A stretch of 13,433 nucleotides of DNA, taken from contig JACQAF010000284.1 of the NCBI GenBank assembly GCA_016195145.1, positions 1 to 13,433 of the forward strand, in the 5' to 3' direction. The notes below the pieces were generated by a model, which made no database searches, was not told the origin of the DNA, and was given only the letters and a program-made list of their open reading frames with translations. The translations under genes and the position numbers were made by a program. Position 1 is the first letter of the stretch, and each line of letters starts with the position of its first letter. This DNA comes from Rhodospirillales bacterium. GTDB lineage: Bacteria; Pseudomonadota; Alphaproteobacteria; CACIAM-22H2. Shown here in pieces: positions 1 through 6,952 of the stretch.

Positions 1-478
1 ACAGATTCTCGATAATGATTTTCGGACCCTGGCCGGCCTCCTGCTTTTCACCGCTTGCCGCACCGCGCTGACCGATGCCGGCATAGGCGGCGGCGCTTTT
101 CTGCAACGCTTCGAGATTGCTGCCGCCGGGCCCGCGCTCATAAGTCACCTGCGGTTTGACGATAACGATCTCCCTGACGATCACCGGGCTGCTGGCGAGG
201 GTCGAAACATCGACCGTCATGCGGACTTCGCCGAGGCGAAGCGCTTCGGGGGTGGCGAAACCCTTGGGGTTACCGACCCGCAGGCCGACAAGGCCGCCCT
301 CGCCGGTTGTCGGCGAGAGATTGACCTTGTCGAGACGCACCTCGGCTTGGGTCGCTTGCGAGCCGTAGGTTTCGACCGCCGTCTTGATCAGCGAATCGAG
401 ATTCGAATAAACGAAATAAAGGCCGCCCGCGACCACGACAATCACGGCCGCCAGACCGATGAGGAGTTTTCGGAGCAT
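1..478 (-). CDS. AsmA-like membrane-anchored protein, N-terminal part (partial)
   Basis: This frame is open from an ATG at 478 to the left edge, giving 159 codons and no stop, so the C-terminal part lies outside the window. The start has a good ribosome binding site, AAGGAG at 489-494, 10 nt upstream. The protein begins MLRKLLIGLAAVIVVVAGGL, a short basic end and one membrane segment (about residues 5-24). The following periplasmic region, with phrases such as GLVGLRVGNPKGF and VREIVIVKPQVTYE, has the feel of the AsmA/DUF748 group, in which such repeated beta-strand phrases build envelope proteins linked to outer-membrane assembly or lipid transport. The family call is inference from sequence style. 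The gene is divergent from the CHAT operon, with 254 bp between the starts. Confidence 0.75.
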   Translation of the reverse strand, partial: MLRKLLIGLAAVIVVVAGGLYFVYSNLDSLIKTAVETYGSQATQAEVRLDKVNLSPTTGEGGLVGLRVGNPKGFATPEALRLGEVRMTVDVSTLASSPVIVREIVIVKPQVTYERGPGGSNLEALQKSAAAYAGIGQRGAASGEKQEAGQGPKIIIENL

Positions 479-523
479 CGTGGGCTCGCTCCTTGTTGAT
501 GAAGGGGGGACGACCACGGCCAC

Positions 524-553
524 CCTATAGCAGATCGTCCGCCACAACCACAA
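524..553 (-). promoter_or_regulatory. Possible promoter of the AsmA-like gene
   Basis: Read on the minus strand, TTGTGG (548-553) and TATAGG (524-529) are separated by 18 bp, a sigma70-like arrangement. It would start a transcript near 517, some 39 nt before the ATG at 478. The match is moderate and rests on the hexamers alone. Confidence 0.25.
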
Positions 554-630
554 CGATAGGGAATTTCAAAAACCATCTTAATTTATTGTTGTATAATGGT
601 TTTTTCATATGACCCTGGCCGATCAAAATA

Positions 631-646
631 AGTGACTGACGTCACA
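631..646 (+). promoter_or_regulatory. CRP-like operator, AGTGA-N6-TCACA
   Basis: The sequence AGTGA CTGACG TCACA matches 9 of 10 specified bases of the enterobacterial CRP consensus TGTGA-N6-TCACA; the only mismatch is the first T. The flanks are AT-rich on the left (ATA) and TTG on the right. The centre lies at 638.5. The start predicted from TATAAT at 668-673 is about 680, so the site is centred at -41.5, the class II activator position. The downstream operon encodes an adenylate cyclase, so cAMP feedback is plausible. Alphaproteobacterial members of the family (Clr, FnrL, FixK) can prefer other half-sites, so which regulator binds here is not known. Confidence 0.5.
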
Positions 647-673
647 TTGCCGGCCTGGAAGGCGGAGTATAAT
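647..673 (+). promoter_or_regulatory. Predicted promoter of the CHAT-cyclase operon
   Basis: A perfect -10 hexamer TATAAT lies at 668-673. The -35 region is poor: the nearest match, TTGCCG at 647-652, is only 15 bp away. A weak -35 with a CRP-like site centred at -41.5 is typical of an activator-dependent promoter. The predicted start near 680 leaves a leader of about 53 nt before the ATG at 733. Confidence 0.4.
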
Positions 674-717
674 GGCCGCCGTCAAATCGCGGACCGGCAG
701 GGTCCCAACCGGTCCAT

Positions 718-724
718 GGGGGAG
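718..724 (+). promoter_or_regulatory. Ribosome binding site that decides the CHAT gene start
   Basis: GGGGGAG precedes two in-frame ATG codons. It is only 2 nt from the ATG at 727 but 8 nt from the ATG at 733, the normal spacing. The second ATG is therefore preferred; the two products differ by two residues and both keep the lipoprotein signal. Confidence 0.6.
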
Positions 725-732
725 AGATGGTT

Positions 733-3700
733 ATGGCGTTTTCGTTGCGCGGTGCGGCGATCGTAGTGCTGACGGCATTGACCGTTCTAACCGCCTGCGA
801 GCCGGACAAGCGGCCGGCAGTCTCGCTTGAACAAGCGCGCCAGATCACCGCCGAATTCCAGGGCCAGGGCTTCACACCGCCGCCGCGCACGATCGGCGAC
901 ATTACCGCAATTCTCGATCAGCATAAACCCGACCCGCAGCGCGCCGCGCGCGCGCGCGCTGCCGCCGACGAGGCGCCGCCGGCCGGCGCGAACCGCGCCG
1001 AGCTTGCTTCGTTCTATGCCAGCCGGGGCGAAGCGGCGCGCGAAACCGGGCGCGTTCGCCAGGAAATCGTCGATTACCGGGAAGCGGTTGATCACGCGGT
1101 CGCCAGCAACCGCGAGACATGGCGGCTGCTGAATTCCCTGGGCTTCGCCGAGATCAGGGCGGGCAATTTTACCCGCGGCCTCAGCCACCTTGAGGAATCC
1201 GTCAAGGCGGTCGGGGACAAACGCGGCGCGCTGATCAATCGTTACGCCAGCCTCGCCCGTTTCGCCGCCATGGCCGGCGATCTCGCGACCGCCGACCGAT
1301 ACCTGGCGGAGGCGCAGGTAATCTTTGGCGAGACGAGCAGATTCCGCAACGCCGATCCGCAGAGTCGCGTGGCGTGGCAGGTCGGCGTCGCCGAGGCGCA
1401 AGGGCAGGTTCTCGATGCCCGCGGCCGCTATGCCGAGGCCGAGCCGCATTACCGGCGTGCGATCGCCGTATTGTCGGCCGAGCCGGCATACCAGGACGAT
1501 GGCTGGAAGGCCGGGCATTTCCGCTGGCTGGCGCGCAATCTCGTTCGTCAGGGAAGGCTCGTCGAGGCGGAGGTCGAGATCCGCCGCTCGTTGATCGGCA
1601 TCCTCCAGAAACGCGGCCGCTATTCGGCGGAAACCGCCAACATCCTGCGCGATTTCGGGCGGATCGTCGCCGAACAGGGGCGCTATCCGGAGGCGGAGAA
1701 ATTGCTGCGCGCCGTTCTCGATATTTACCGGCAGATCGGCGTTACGGAAGAATCCGCGCAGGTCGCCGGCGCGCATGTCCAGCTGGCCACCGCGCTCGCC
1801 TTTCAGGAACGCTGGGCCGATGCATTGGTCGAAATCGGAGCCGTCGATCGCCTGGCCAAACACGATCCGTCGGCCGCCGAACGGTTTTTAACCGATAACC
1901 CCGACATGGCGGTGATCCTGTTGCGCGGGGGGCAGACCGACGCCGCTCGCGCGGCGCTGGAAAGAATTTACGCGCGCGCCGAAACCCAGTTCGGCCCGCG
2001 CCATGGCCGTACGGCCCTGATGCGCGGGTTGCTGGCGACCGCGCTTGCCGCCAAGGGCGAACACGCGGCGGCGCTCGCCCATTTCCGCGCGGCGATTCCG
2101 ATCCTGTTCCAGCGCTCCCGGAGCGTCGACGAGGAATCGGCGACGACGGCGGCGCGCGATCTTCGCCTGCGCATCGTGCTCGAAGGGTATATGTCGCTTC
2201 TTTCGAACATCAAGAATACGCCGCTCGGCGCGCAACCCGGCTTCGACGTGGTCGCCGAGGCGTTTCGCATCGCCGACGCGGCGCGCGGGCAATCGGTCCA
2301 GCGGGCGCTGGCGGCGTCGAGCGCCCGCGCCGCGGCCAAGGACCCCGACCTCGCCGAACTGGCGCGCCGCGAACAGGACGCGCGCAAGCAGGTTTCGGCG
2401 CTGTTCGCGTTGCTCACCGATATCCAGTCGGCGCCGCCCGACCAGCAGGACGCCAAGACCGTCGCCGCCCTGCGCGCGCAGATCGACAGCCTGCGCGACG
2501 CGCGCGCTGCGATCGCCGAGGATATCGAACGGCGCTTCCCCGATTATGCCCAGCTTATCGACCCCAAGCCGGCGACGATCGAGCAGACGCGGCAGAGCCT
2601 GCGGCCGGGCGAGGCGCTGGTCGCGACCTATGTTGGGGCCGACCGGATTTTCGTCTGGGCGGTGCCGAAGGACGGGGCGATCGCTTTCGCCACGACGGCG
2701 ATGCCGGAAAAAGAGCTTGCCGCCACCGTCGCCACGTTGCGCAAGGCGCTCGATCCCAACGCGACGACGCTGGGCGAAATCCCCATCTTCGATGCCGGGC
2801 TCGCGCATCGGCTCTATGCCGCCTTGCTCAAGCCGGTCGAGGCGGGCTGGAAGGACGCCAGAAATCTTCTGATCGTGCCGCACAAGGAACTCGGCCAGCT
2901 TCCGCTGTCCCTGCTGACGACGGAGCCGGCGACGCTGTCGCCCGATGCCGAGGGGCAGGCGCTGTTCGCCAATTACAAGACCATGCCGTGGCTCGCCCGC
3001 AAGGTTGCCGTTACGCAACTGCCGTCGGTCGCCTCGTTGGGGACGTTGCGCGCCCTGCCGGCGGCCGATGCAACCCGCCAGGCGTTCATCGGCTTCGGCG
3101 ATCCGTGGTTCAGCCGGCAGCAGGCGGCCGAGGCGCAGCAGGCGGCGACGCGTACCCAGCTGGCTGCGGTGACGACGCGCGGTCTGATCGCCACGCGCGG
3201 CGTGCCGCTGGTGCGGCGCAACGCGCCGGTGACGCAGACAGTGGACAGCGCCGAACTTGCACAACTGCCGCGCCTGCCGGATACGGCGGACGAAGTGAAA
3301 GGCGTCGCCCTGGCGCTCAAGGCCGACCCGGTGAGCGATGTCATTCTCGGCCGGCAGGCGAACGAGCGAACGGTGAAGACGATGAATCTCGCCGACCGGC
3401 GGGTAGTGATGTTCGCCACTCACGGCCTGGTGCCCGGCGACCTTAACGGCCTTACCCAGCCGGCATTGGCCCTTTCGGCTCCTGAAGTGGCCGATGTCGA
3501 CGGCGACGGCCTGCTGACGATGGACGAAATCCTCGCCCTCAAGCTCAATGCCGATTGGGTTGTCCTGTCGGCCTGCAACACGGCGACCGGCGAGGGCGCC
3601 GGAGCCGAAGCGGTGTCCGGCCTCGGCCGGGCGTTCTTCTATGCCGGCACGCGGGCGCTGCTGGTCTCCAACTGGCCGGTCGAGACGATTTCGGCGCGCA

Positions 3701-3909
3701 CGCTGACCACCGATCTGTTCCGGCGCCAGGCTGAAAACGCCGCGCTCGGGCGGGCCGAGGCGCTGCGTCAGGCGATGCTGGGGCTGATCGACGGCCCCGG
3801 ATTCGTCGACCCGGCGACAGGGCGCTCGGTGTTTTCCTATGCGCACCCGATTTTCTGGGCGCCGTTCTCGCTGGTCGGCGATGGCGGCGGCGGGCAACCG
3901 GGAGCCTGA
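733..3909 (+). CDS. TPR and CHAT-domain (caspase-like) lipoprotein
   Basis: A protein of 1058 residues, numbered from the ATG at 733. It opens with a lipoprotein signal: a hydrophobic stretch, then lipobox L-T-A-C with Cys22 as the lipidated residue. Glu23 follows, with no Asp retention signal, so by the E. coli rule it would sort to the outer membrane. Tetratricopeptide-like helical repeats fill about residues 86-458 (for example GRYAEAEPHYRRAI, GRYPEAEKLLRAVLDIY). A charged, coiled-coil-like region covers about 525-610. The C-terminal CHAT domain (about 690-1050) has the conserved LLIVPHKELGQLPLSLL entry, catalytic His897 in FATHG and catalytic Cys948 in VLSACNTATGEG, then GLGRAFFYAGTRALLVSNWP. 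CHAT domains are caspase-fold (clan CD) cysteine proteases, and the dyad is intact. Residues 921-932 also match an EF-hand loop. It is first in an operon with a secreted protein and a CHASE2 adenylate cyclase; its substrate is unknown. Confidence 0.93.
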   Translation: MAFSLRGAAIVVLTALTVLTACEPDKRPAVSLEQARQITAEFQGQGFTPPPRTIGDITAILDQHKPDPQRAARARAAADEAPPAGANRAELASFYASRGEAARETGRVRQEIVDYREAVDHAVASNRETWRLLNSLGFAEIRAGNFTRGLSHLEESVKAVGDKRGALINRYASLARFAAMAGDLATADRYLAEAQVIFGETSRFRNADPQSRVAWQVGVAEAQGQVLDARGRYAEAEPHYRRAIAVLSAEPAYQDDGWKAGHFRWLARNLVRQGRLVEAEVEIRRSLIGILQKRGRYSAETANILRDFGRIVAEQGRYPEAEKLLRAVLDIYRQIGVTEESAQVAGAHVQLATALAFQERWADALVEIGAVDRLAKHDPSAAERFLTDNPDMAVILLRGGQTDAARAALERIYARAETQFGPRHGRTALMRGLLATALAAKGEHAAALAHFRAAIPILFQRSRSVDEESATTAARDLRLRIVLEGYMSLLSNIKNTPLGAQPGFDVVAEAFRIADAARGQSVQRALAASSARAAAKDPDLAELARREQDARKQVSALFALLTDIQSAPPDQQDAKTVAALRAQIDSLRDARAAIAEDIERRFPDYAQLIDPKPATIEQTRQSLRPGEALVATYVGADRIFVWAVPKDGAIAFATTAMPEKELAATVATLRKALDPNATTLGEIPIFDAGLAHRLYAALLKPVEAGWKDARNLLIVPHKELGQLPLSLLTTEPATLSPDAEGQALFANYKTMPWLARKVAVTQLPSVASLGTLRALPAADATRQAFIGFGDPWFSRQQAAEAQQAATRTQLAAVTTRGLIATRGVPLVRRNAPVTQTVDSAELAQLPRLPDTADEVKGVALALKADPVSDVILGRQANERTVKTMNLADRRVVMFATHGLVPGDLNGLTQPALALSAPEVADVDGDGLLTMDEILALKLNADWVVLSACNTATGEGAGAEAVSGLGRAFFYAGTRALLVSNWPVETISARTLTTDLFRRQAENAALGRAEALRQAMLGLIDGPGFVDPATGRSVFSYAHPIFWAPFSLVGDGGGGQPGA

Positions 3910-3951
3910 GGGCGAATGACGGATAGCCTCTTATTGACAGGGCGAACGACC

Positions 3952-4638
3952 ATGAAAAACGGCGGCAAGATTCTTATCGTTGCTTTTGCGCTGCAAGGGG
4001 CCGTTATTGCGGCCCAGGCGGCCGAGACGGCGGCGTTGGTCGAGGATATCGAAGCCAAGACGAGCGAGATCGGCCCGATGGACTATCTCAGCGTCGGGCA
4101 AGTCGTCCGTCTCAACGCCGGCGAAACCTTGGTCCTCGGCTATCTCAAATCGTGCTGGCGCGAGACGATCGCCGGCGGCACGGTGACCGTCGGGGCCGAG
4201 CAAAGCACGGTCGCGGGCGGCAAGGTGCGGCGCGAGAAGGTGGAGTGCGACGGCGGACGGATGCGGCTCGCCGCCGATCAGGCAGGCAAGAGCGCCGCCT
4301 TCGTCACCCGCCAGCCGCCGAAGCCGGTGCGCCCCGCGCCCGAGGCGCAGGTCACGCTCTACGGCCTGTCGCCGGTTGTCGACCTCAAGGGCGGCGGCAA
4401 GCTGGTCATCGAGCGGCTCGACCAGCCCGGCGAACGTATCGAGGTTGAGATCGGCGCCGGTCAGCTGTTCCGCGGCGCGTTCTACGACTTCGCCAAGGCC
4501 GACAAGGCGCTGGCGGCGGGCGGCGTTTATCGCGCCAGCGCAGGCAACAACGCGCCGATTGTCTTCAAGATCGATCCCTTCGCCAAGCCGGGGCAGGCCC
4601 CCGTGGTCGGCCGGCTGCTGCGCTTTCAGGGTTCGTGA
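3952..4638 (+). CDS. Secreted protein of unknown function, possibly FecR-like N-terminal part
   Basis: A protein of 228 residues. I chose the ATG at 3952 because it gives a clean signal peptide (basic MKNGGK, a hydrophobic core, cleavage after AQA at residue 23) and has AGGG about 9 nt upstream. The in-frame ATG at 3916 would put 12 polar residues ahead of the signal. The mature part has GPMDYLSVGQVVRLNAGETL then VLGYLKSCWRETI, which loosely recalls FecR-type beta domains, followed by a Pro-rich linker (about 122-131) and a second beta-rich half ending in PVVGRLLRF. Only two cysteines are present, Cys68 and Cys99, which could form a periplasmic disulfide. It starts 42 nt after the CHAT gene and ends 46 nt before the cyclase gene, so it is probably co-transcribed and probably works with them. 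I do not recognise a specific family. Confidence 0.85.
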   Translation: MKNGGKILIVAFALQGAVIAAQAAETAALVEDIEAKTSEIGPMDYLSVGQVVRLNAGETLVLGYLKSCWRETIAGGTVTVGAEQSTVAGGKVRREKVECDGGRMRLAADQAGKSAAFVTRQPPKPVRPAPEAQVTLYGLSPVVDLKGGGKLVIERLDQPGERIEVEIGAGQLFRGAFYDFAKADKALAAGGVYRASAGNNAPIVFKIDPFAKPGQAPVVGRLLRFQGS

Positions 4639-4684
4639 CGCAGTCGCATAGGGTAAGGACGTAGAGGGGCAACACGGGGGACGT

Positions 4685-6952
4685 ATGCGGCGGCGCGATA
4701 TTTTAGCCGCATGCGCGGTTGCGGTTGCGGTGGGCGGGGTTCTCGCCCTGCCGGCGCTCGACCGGCTCGAAGGGCTGTCGATCGACGCCCTGTTCTGGCT
4801 TCGTCACAAGGCGGTCGGCCGGCTCAACGATCCGGCGCGCTCGCCGACCGTGGTCGTCGCCATCGACGAAGAAACCTATCGCACGCCGCCTTTCGCCGAC
4901 ATTCCGAACGCCATGTGGACGCCCGAGCTGGCCGAGGTGCTGGATGCGGTCCTCGAGGGCGGGGCGAAGGTGGTCGGGTTCGACATCGTCTATCCGACCT
5001 CGGTCGAAAACCGCGACGAGCGCCTGCGCGGCTTCGACCGGAAATTCCTCTTAACCCTGCGCAACGCCGCGCGGTCGGGCAAGGTGGTTCTCGGCAAGGT
5101 CCAGCACCAGGAATATCCGGTAGCGCCGTCGCGCGGGCAAAGCTTCGCCGTCGGCAACGAAAAAAACATCCGCGCCCTCAACGTGATCAACGACGACGAC
5201 GAAATCATCCGCCGGGTGCCGATGACGCTCGACAGCGAAAATCGCGGGGCCGGAATTCGCCGCGATCCGTCGCTGGCTCTCGAACTGGCGCAACGCGCCC
5301 TGGACACCGAGGCCGCGCGTCAGCCCGATGGCGGCCTCATGCTCGGCGGGTACCGGATTCCGGGATCGGAGCGCAACGCCATGCCGCTTAATTTCGACGG
5401 CGGCAACGGCGATATTCCGACCTATTCGCTGGCCGACCTGTTTCACTGCGCGGCGGCGGGCAAGGCCGAGTATTTTCGCCGGCATTTCGCCGGCAAGGTG
5501 GTGCTGATCGGGGCGACGCTCGATGTCGAGGATCGACGGCTGACCGCCAAGCGCTTCACCACCGCCGCCGAACGCCCGGCGGCGGAGAACGATCGTTGCG
5601 TCCGTCCGCCGATGGCCCAGCTGTTTCGCGGCGACCTGGTGCGCGACACGATCCCCGGCGTGTATGTGCACGCCACCGCAGTGAACAATCTTTTGCGCGG
5701 CGACGCGCTGATCGAGGTGGGGCGTCCGCTTTATGCGGCGATTTCGGTGGGGTTGATTGGCGCGGCGGCATTCATCACCGTCGCGTTGTCGCCGATCATG
5801 GCTGCTGCCGCACTGGGCGCAGCAGGGGCGGCGTGGATGGGCCTGGCGACCGCTGCGTTCCGTCACGGCATGGCGTTGCCGCTTTTCGATCCCCTGATCG
5901 GGGCGGCCGTAGCGTTCGCGATTCTGTTGGGCTACCGCTTCGCGGTCGCCGATCGCGACAAGCGGTTCCTGCGCCGCAGCTTCGCGCTCTATCTCGCGCC
6001 GGCGGTGATCGACAAGTTGATCGAATCCGACACGCCGCCGGCGCTGGGCGGCGAATCGCGCGATGTGAGCGTGCTGTTTTCCGACATCGCCGGGTTCAGC
6101 AAAATCTCGGAATCGCTGTCGCCGGCCGAACTCGTATCGTTGATGAACGAGTATCTCTCGGCGATGACCGATATCGTCGAGCAGCATGGCGGCTTCGTCG
6201 ATAAATATATCGGCGACGCCATCGTCGCCGTATTCGGCGCGCCGCTCGACGATCCCGACCATGCGCTCAACGCCGTACGCGCGGCGCTCGCCTGCCGGGC
6301 GCGCCTGATCGATCTCAACCAGACGGTTCCGGCGTTCCAGGGCCGCGCGCTCGCGGTGCGGATCGGGATCAATACCGGCGAGGCGCTGGTCGGCAATATC
6401 GGCTCGCGTCGGCGCTTCAACTACACGGTCATGGGCGACATGGTGAACCTCGCCTCGCGGCTCGAAGGGGTCAACAAGGCCTATGGGACCGACATCACGA
6501 TCGCCGACACGACCGCTTCCCGTCTCGGCGGGAGGATCGCCTGCCGCGAGATCGATACGGTGCGGGTGGTTGGACGAGATCGGCCAGTGTCGATTTTCGA
6601 GCCGCTGGCCGAAATTGGCGCCTTGGACCCGGCGCGCGAAAACGCGGCGGCCATCTATGCTGCCGGGCTTGCAGCGTGGCGGGCGCGGGATTTTTCTGCG
6701 GCGGTGGCGGCGTTCGGCGGCATCGCCGATCGAGACCCGGCCGCGGCAAAGTTCGCCGCGCGGGCCCGTATGCTCGCCGCCGCCCAACCTGTCCCACAGC
6801 CCAATCGCCGTGTCGCGATTGCCCGCTTCGGCCTCGGCCAGCCCGACAAACCACAACGCATCGCCATGATTGGGATCGAGCGCCAGTACGCGGCGCATCA
6901 CGGCGACAAAATCCGGCGGCAGCTTGTCGCCATTGGTGTGTCCGGCGAGTAG
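4685..6952 (+). CDS. CHASE2-domain class III adenylate cyclase, with an altered C-terminus
   Basis: A protein of 755 residues that converts ATP to cAMP. An N-terminal membrane segment (about 5-22) is followed by a periplasmic CHASE2 sensor (about 25-340; note VVVAIDEETY, GAKVVGFDIVYPTS and GKVVLIGAT). Membrane segments then lie at about 347-418, and a cytoplasmic class III cyclase domain from about 450. Its catalytic residues are all present: metal ligands Asp467 (FSDIAGF) and Asp511 (YIGDAIVAVFGAP), transition-state Asn588 and Arg592 (NLASRLEG), and purine-selecting Lys507 with Thr581. Lys/Thr is a pair known from active bacterial adenylate cyclases. A helical tail (AAGLAAWRARDFSAAVAAF) leads to about residue 702. 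Residues 703-755 are encoded antisense to ccmI and do not resemble the usual ending, so the natural C-terminus seems lost. GGGGGA at 4676-4681 is a somewhat close ribosome binding site. Confidence 0.93.
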   Translation: MRRRDILAACAVAVAVGGVLALPALDRLEGLSIDALFWLRHKAVGRLNDPARSPTVVVAIDEETYRTPPFADIPNAMWTPELAEVLDAVLEGGAKVVGFDIVYPTSVENRDERLRGFDRKFLLTLRNAARSGKVVLGKVQHQEYPVAPSRGQSFAVGNEKNIRALNVINDDDEIIRRVPMTLDSENRGAGIRRDPSLALELAQRALDTEAARQPDGGLMLGGYRIPGSERNAMPLNFDGGNGDIPTYSLADLFHCAAAGKAEYFRRHFAGKVVLIGATLDVEDRRLTAKRFTTAAERPAAENDRCVRPPMAQLFRGDLVRDTIPGVYVHATAVNNLLRGDALIEVGRPLYAAISVGLIGAAAFITVALSPIMAAAALGAAGAAWMGLATAAFRHGMALPLFDPLIGAAVAFAILLGYRFAVADRDKRFLRRSFALYLAPAVIDKLIESDTPPALGGESRDVSVLFSDIAGFSKISESLSPAELVSLMNEYLSAMTDIVEQHGGFVDKYIGDAIVAVFGAPLDDPDHALNAVRAALACRARLIDLNQTVPAFQGRALAVRIGINTGEALVGNIGSRRRFNYTVMGDMVNLASRLEGVNKAYGTDITIADTTASRLGGRIACREIDTVRVVGRDRPVSIFEPLAEIGALDPARENAAAIYAAGLAAWRARDFSAAVAAFGGIADRDPAAAKFAARARMLAAAQPVPQPNRRVAIARFGLGQPDKPQRIAMIGIERQYAAHHGDKIRRQLVAIGVSGE
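6780..6795. other. Junction where the cyclase and ccmI tails are fused back to back
   Basis: On the plus strand, recognisable cyclase tail sequence ends at about LAAAQP (to 6790). On the minus strand, recognisable CcmI sequence ends at GLWDRL (to 6785). There is no spacer, stop codon or terminator between these convergent genes. Neither of the other two frames on either strand restores a family-like ending, so a simple frameshift does not explain it. A deletion that removed both 3' ends, or an assembly join, fits best. Confidence 0.6.

Larger units (their letters stand above)
479..732. other. Divergent AT-rich intergenic control region
   Basis: This is the only sizeable AT-rich stretch in the window, with its AT peak at about 560-635. 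It separates the AsmA-like gene (minus) from the CHAT operon (plus). It holds two exact TATAAT hexamers on the plus strand (592-597 and 668-673), a CRP-like palindrome (631-646), an 8-bp palindrome TGACGTCA (637-644), and a possible minus-strand promoter. The TATAAT at 592-597 has no recognisable -35 at 16-18 bp, so it is weaker evidence than the one at 668-673. No open frame here looks coding. Confidence 0.7.

Noticed and set aside
592..597. A second exact TATAAT upstream of the CHAT operon
   Set aside because: No -35 match at 16-18 bp and no extended -10 TG; it lies in a generally AT-rich stretch, so chance is likely. Noted but not called a promoter.
637..644. TGACGTCA perfect palindrome as a separate operator
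   Set aside because: It overlaps the better-supported CRP-like palindrome and is only 8 bp long, so I did not call it as an independent site.
945..959. Alternating CG run that could form Z-DNA
   Set aside because: It lies within the CHAT gene and is explained by consecutive Arg and Ala codons in GC-rich DNA.
1888..3897. Long minus-strand open frame (669 codons) antisense to the CHAT gene
   Set aside because: Arg- and Gly-rich with no recognisable domain; it is the complement of a well-supported CHAT protein in GC-rich DNA, where antisense frames stay open by codon bias.
5051..6784. Open minus-strand extension of ccmI through the cyclase gene
   Set aside because: The translation is Arg/Asp/Gly-rich, lacks any CcmI likeness and mirrors cyclase codons. 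It is open only because the natural ccmI stop is missing, so I do not call it coding.
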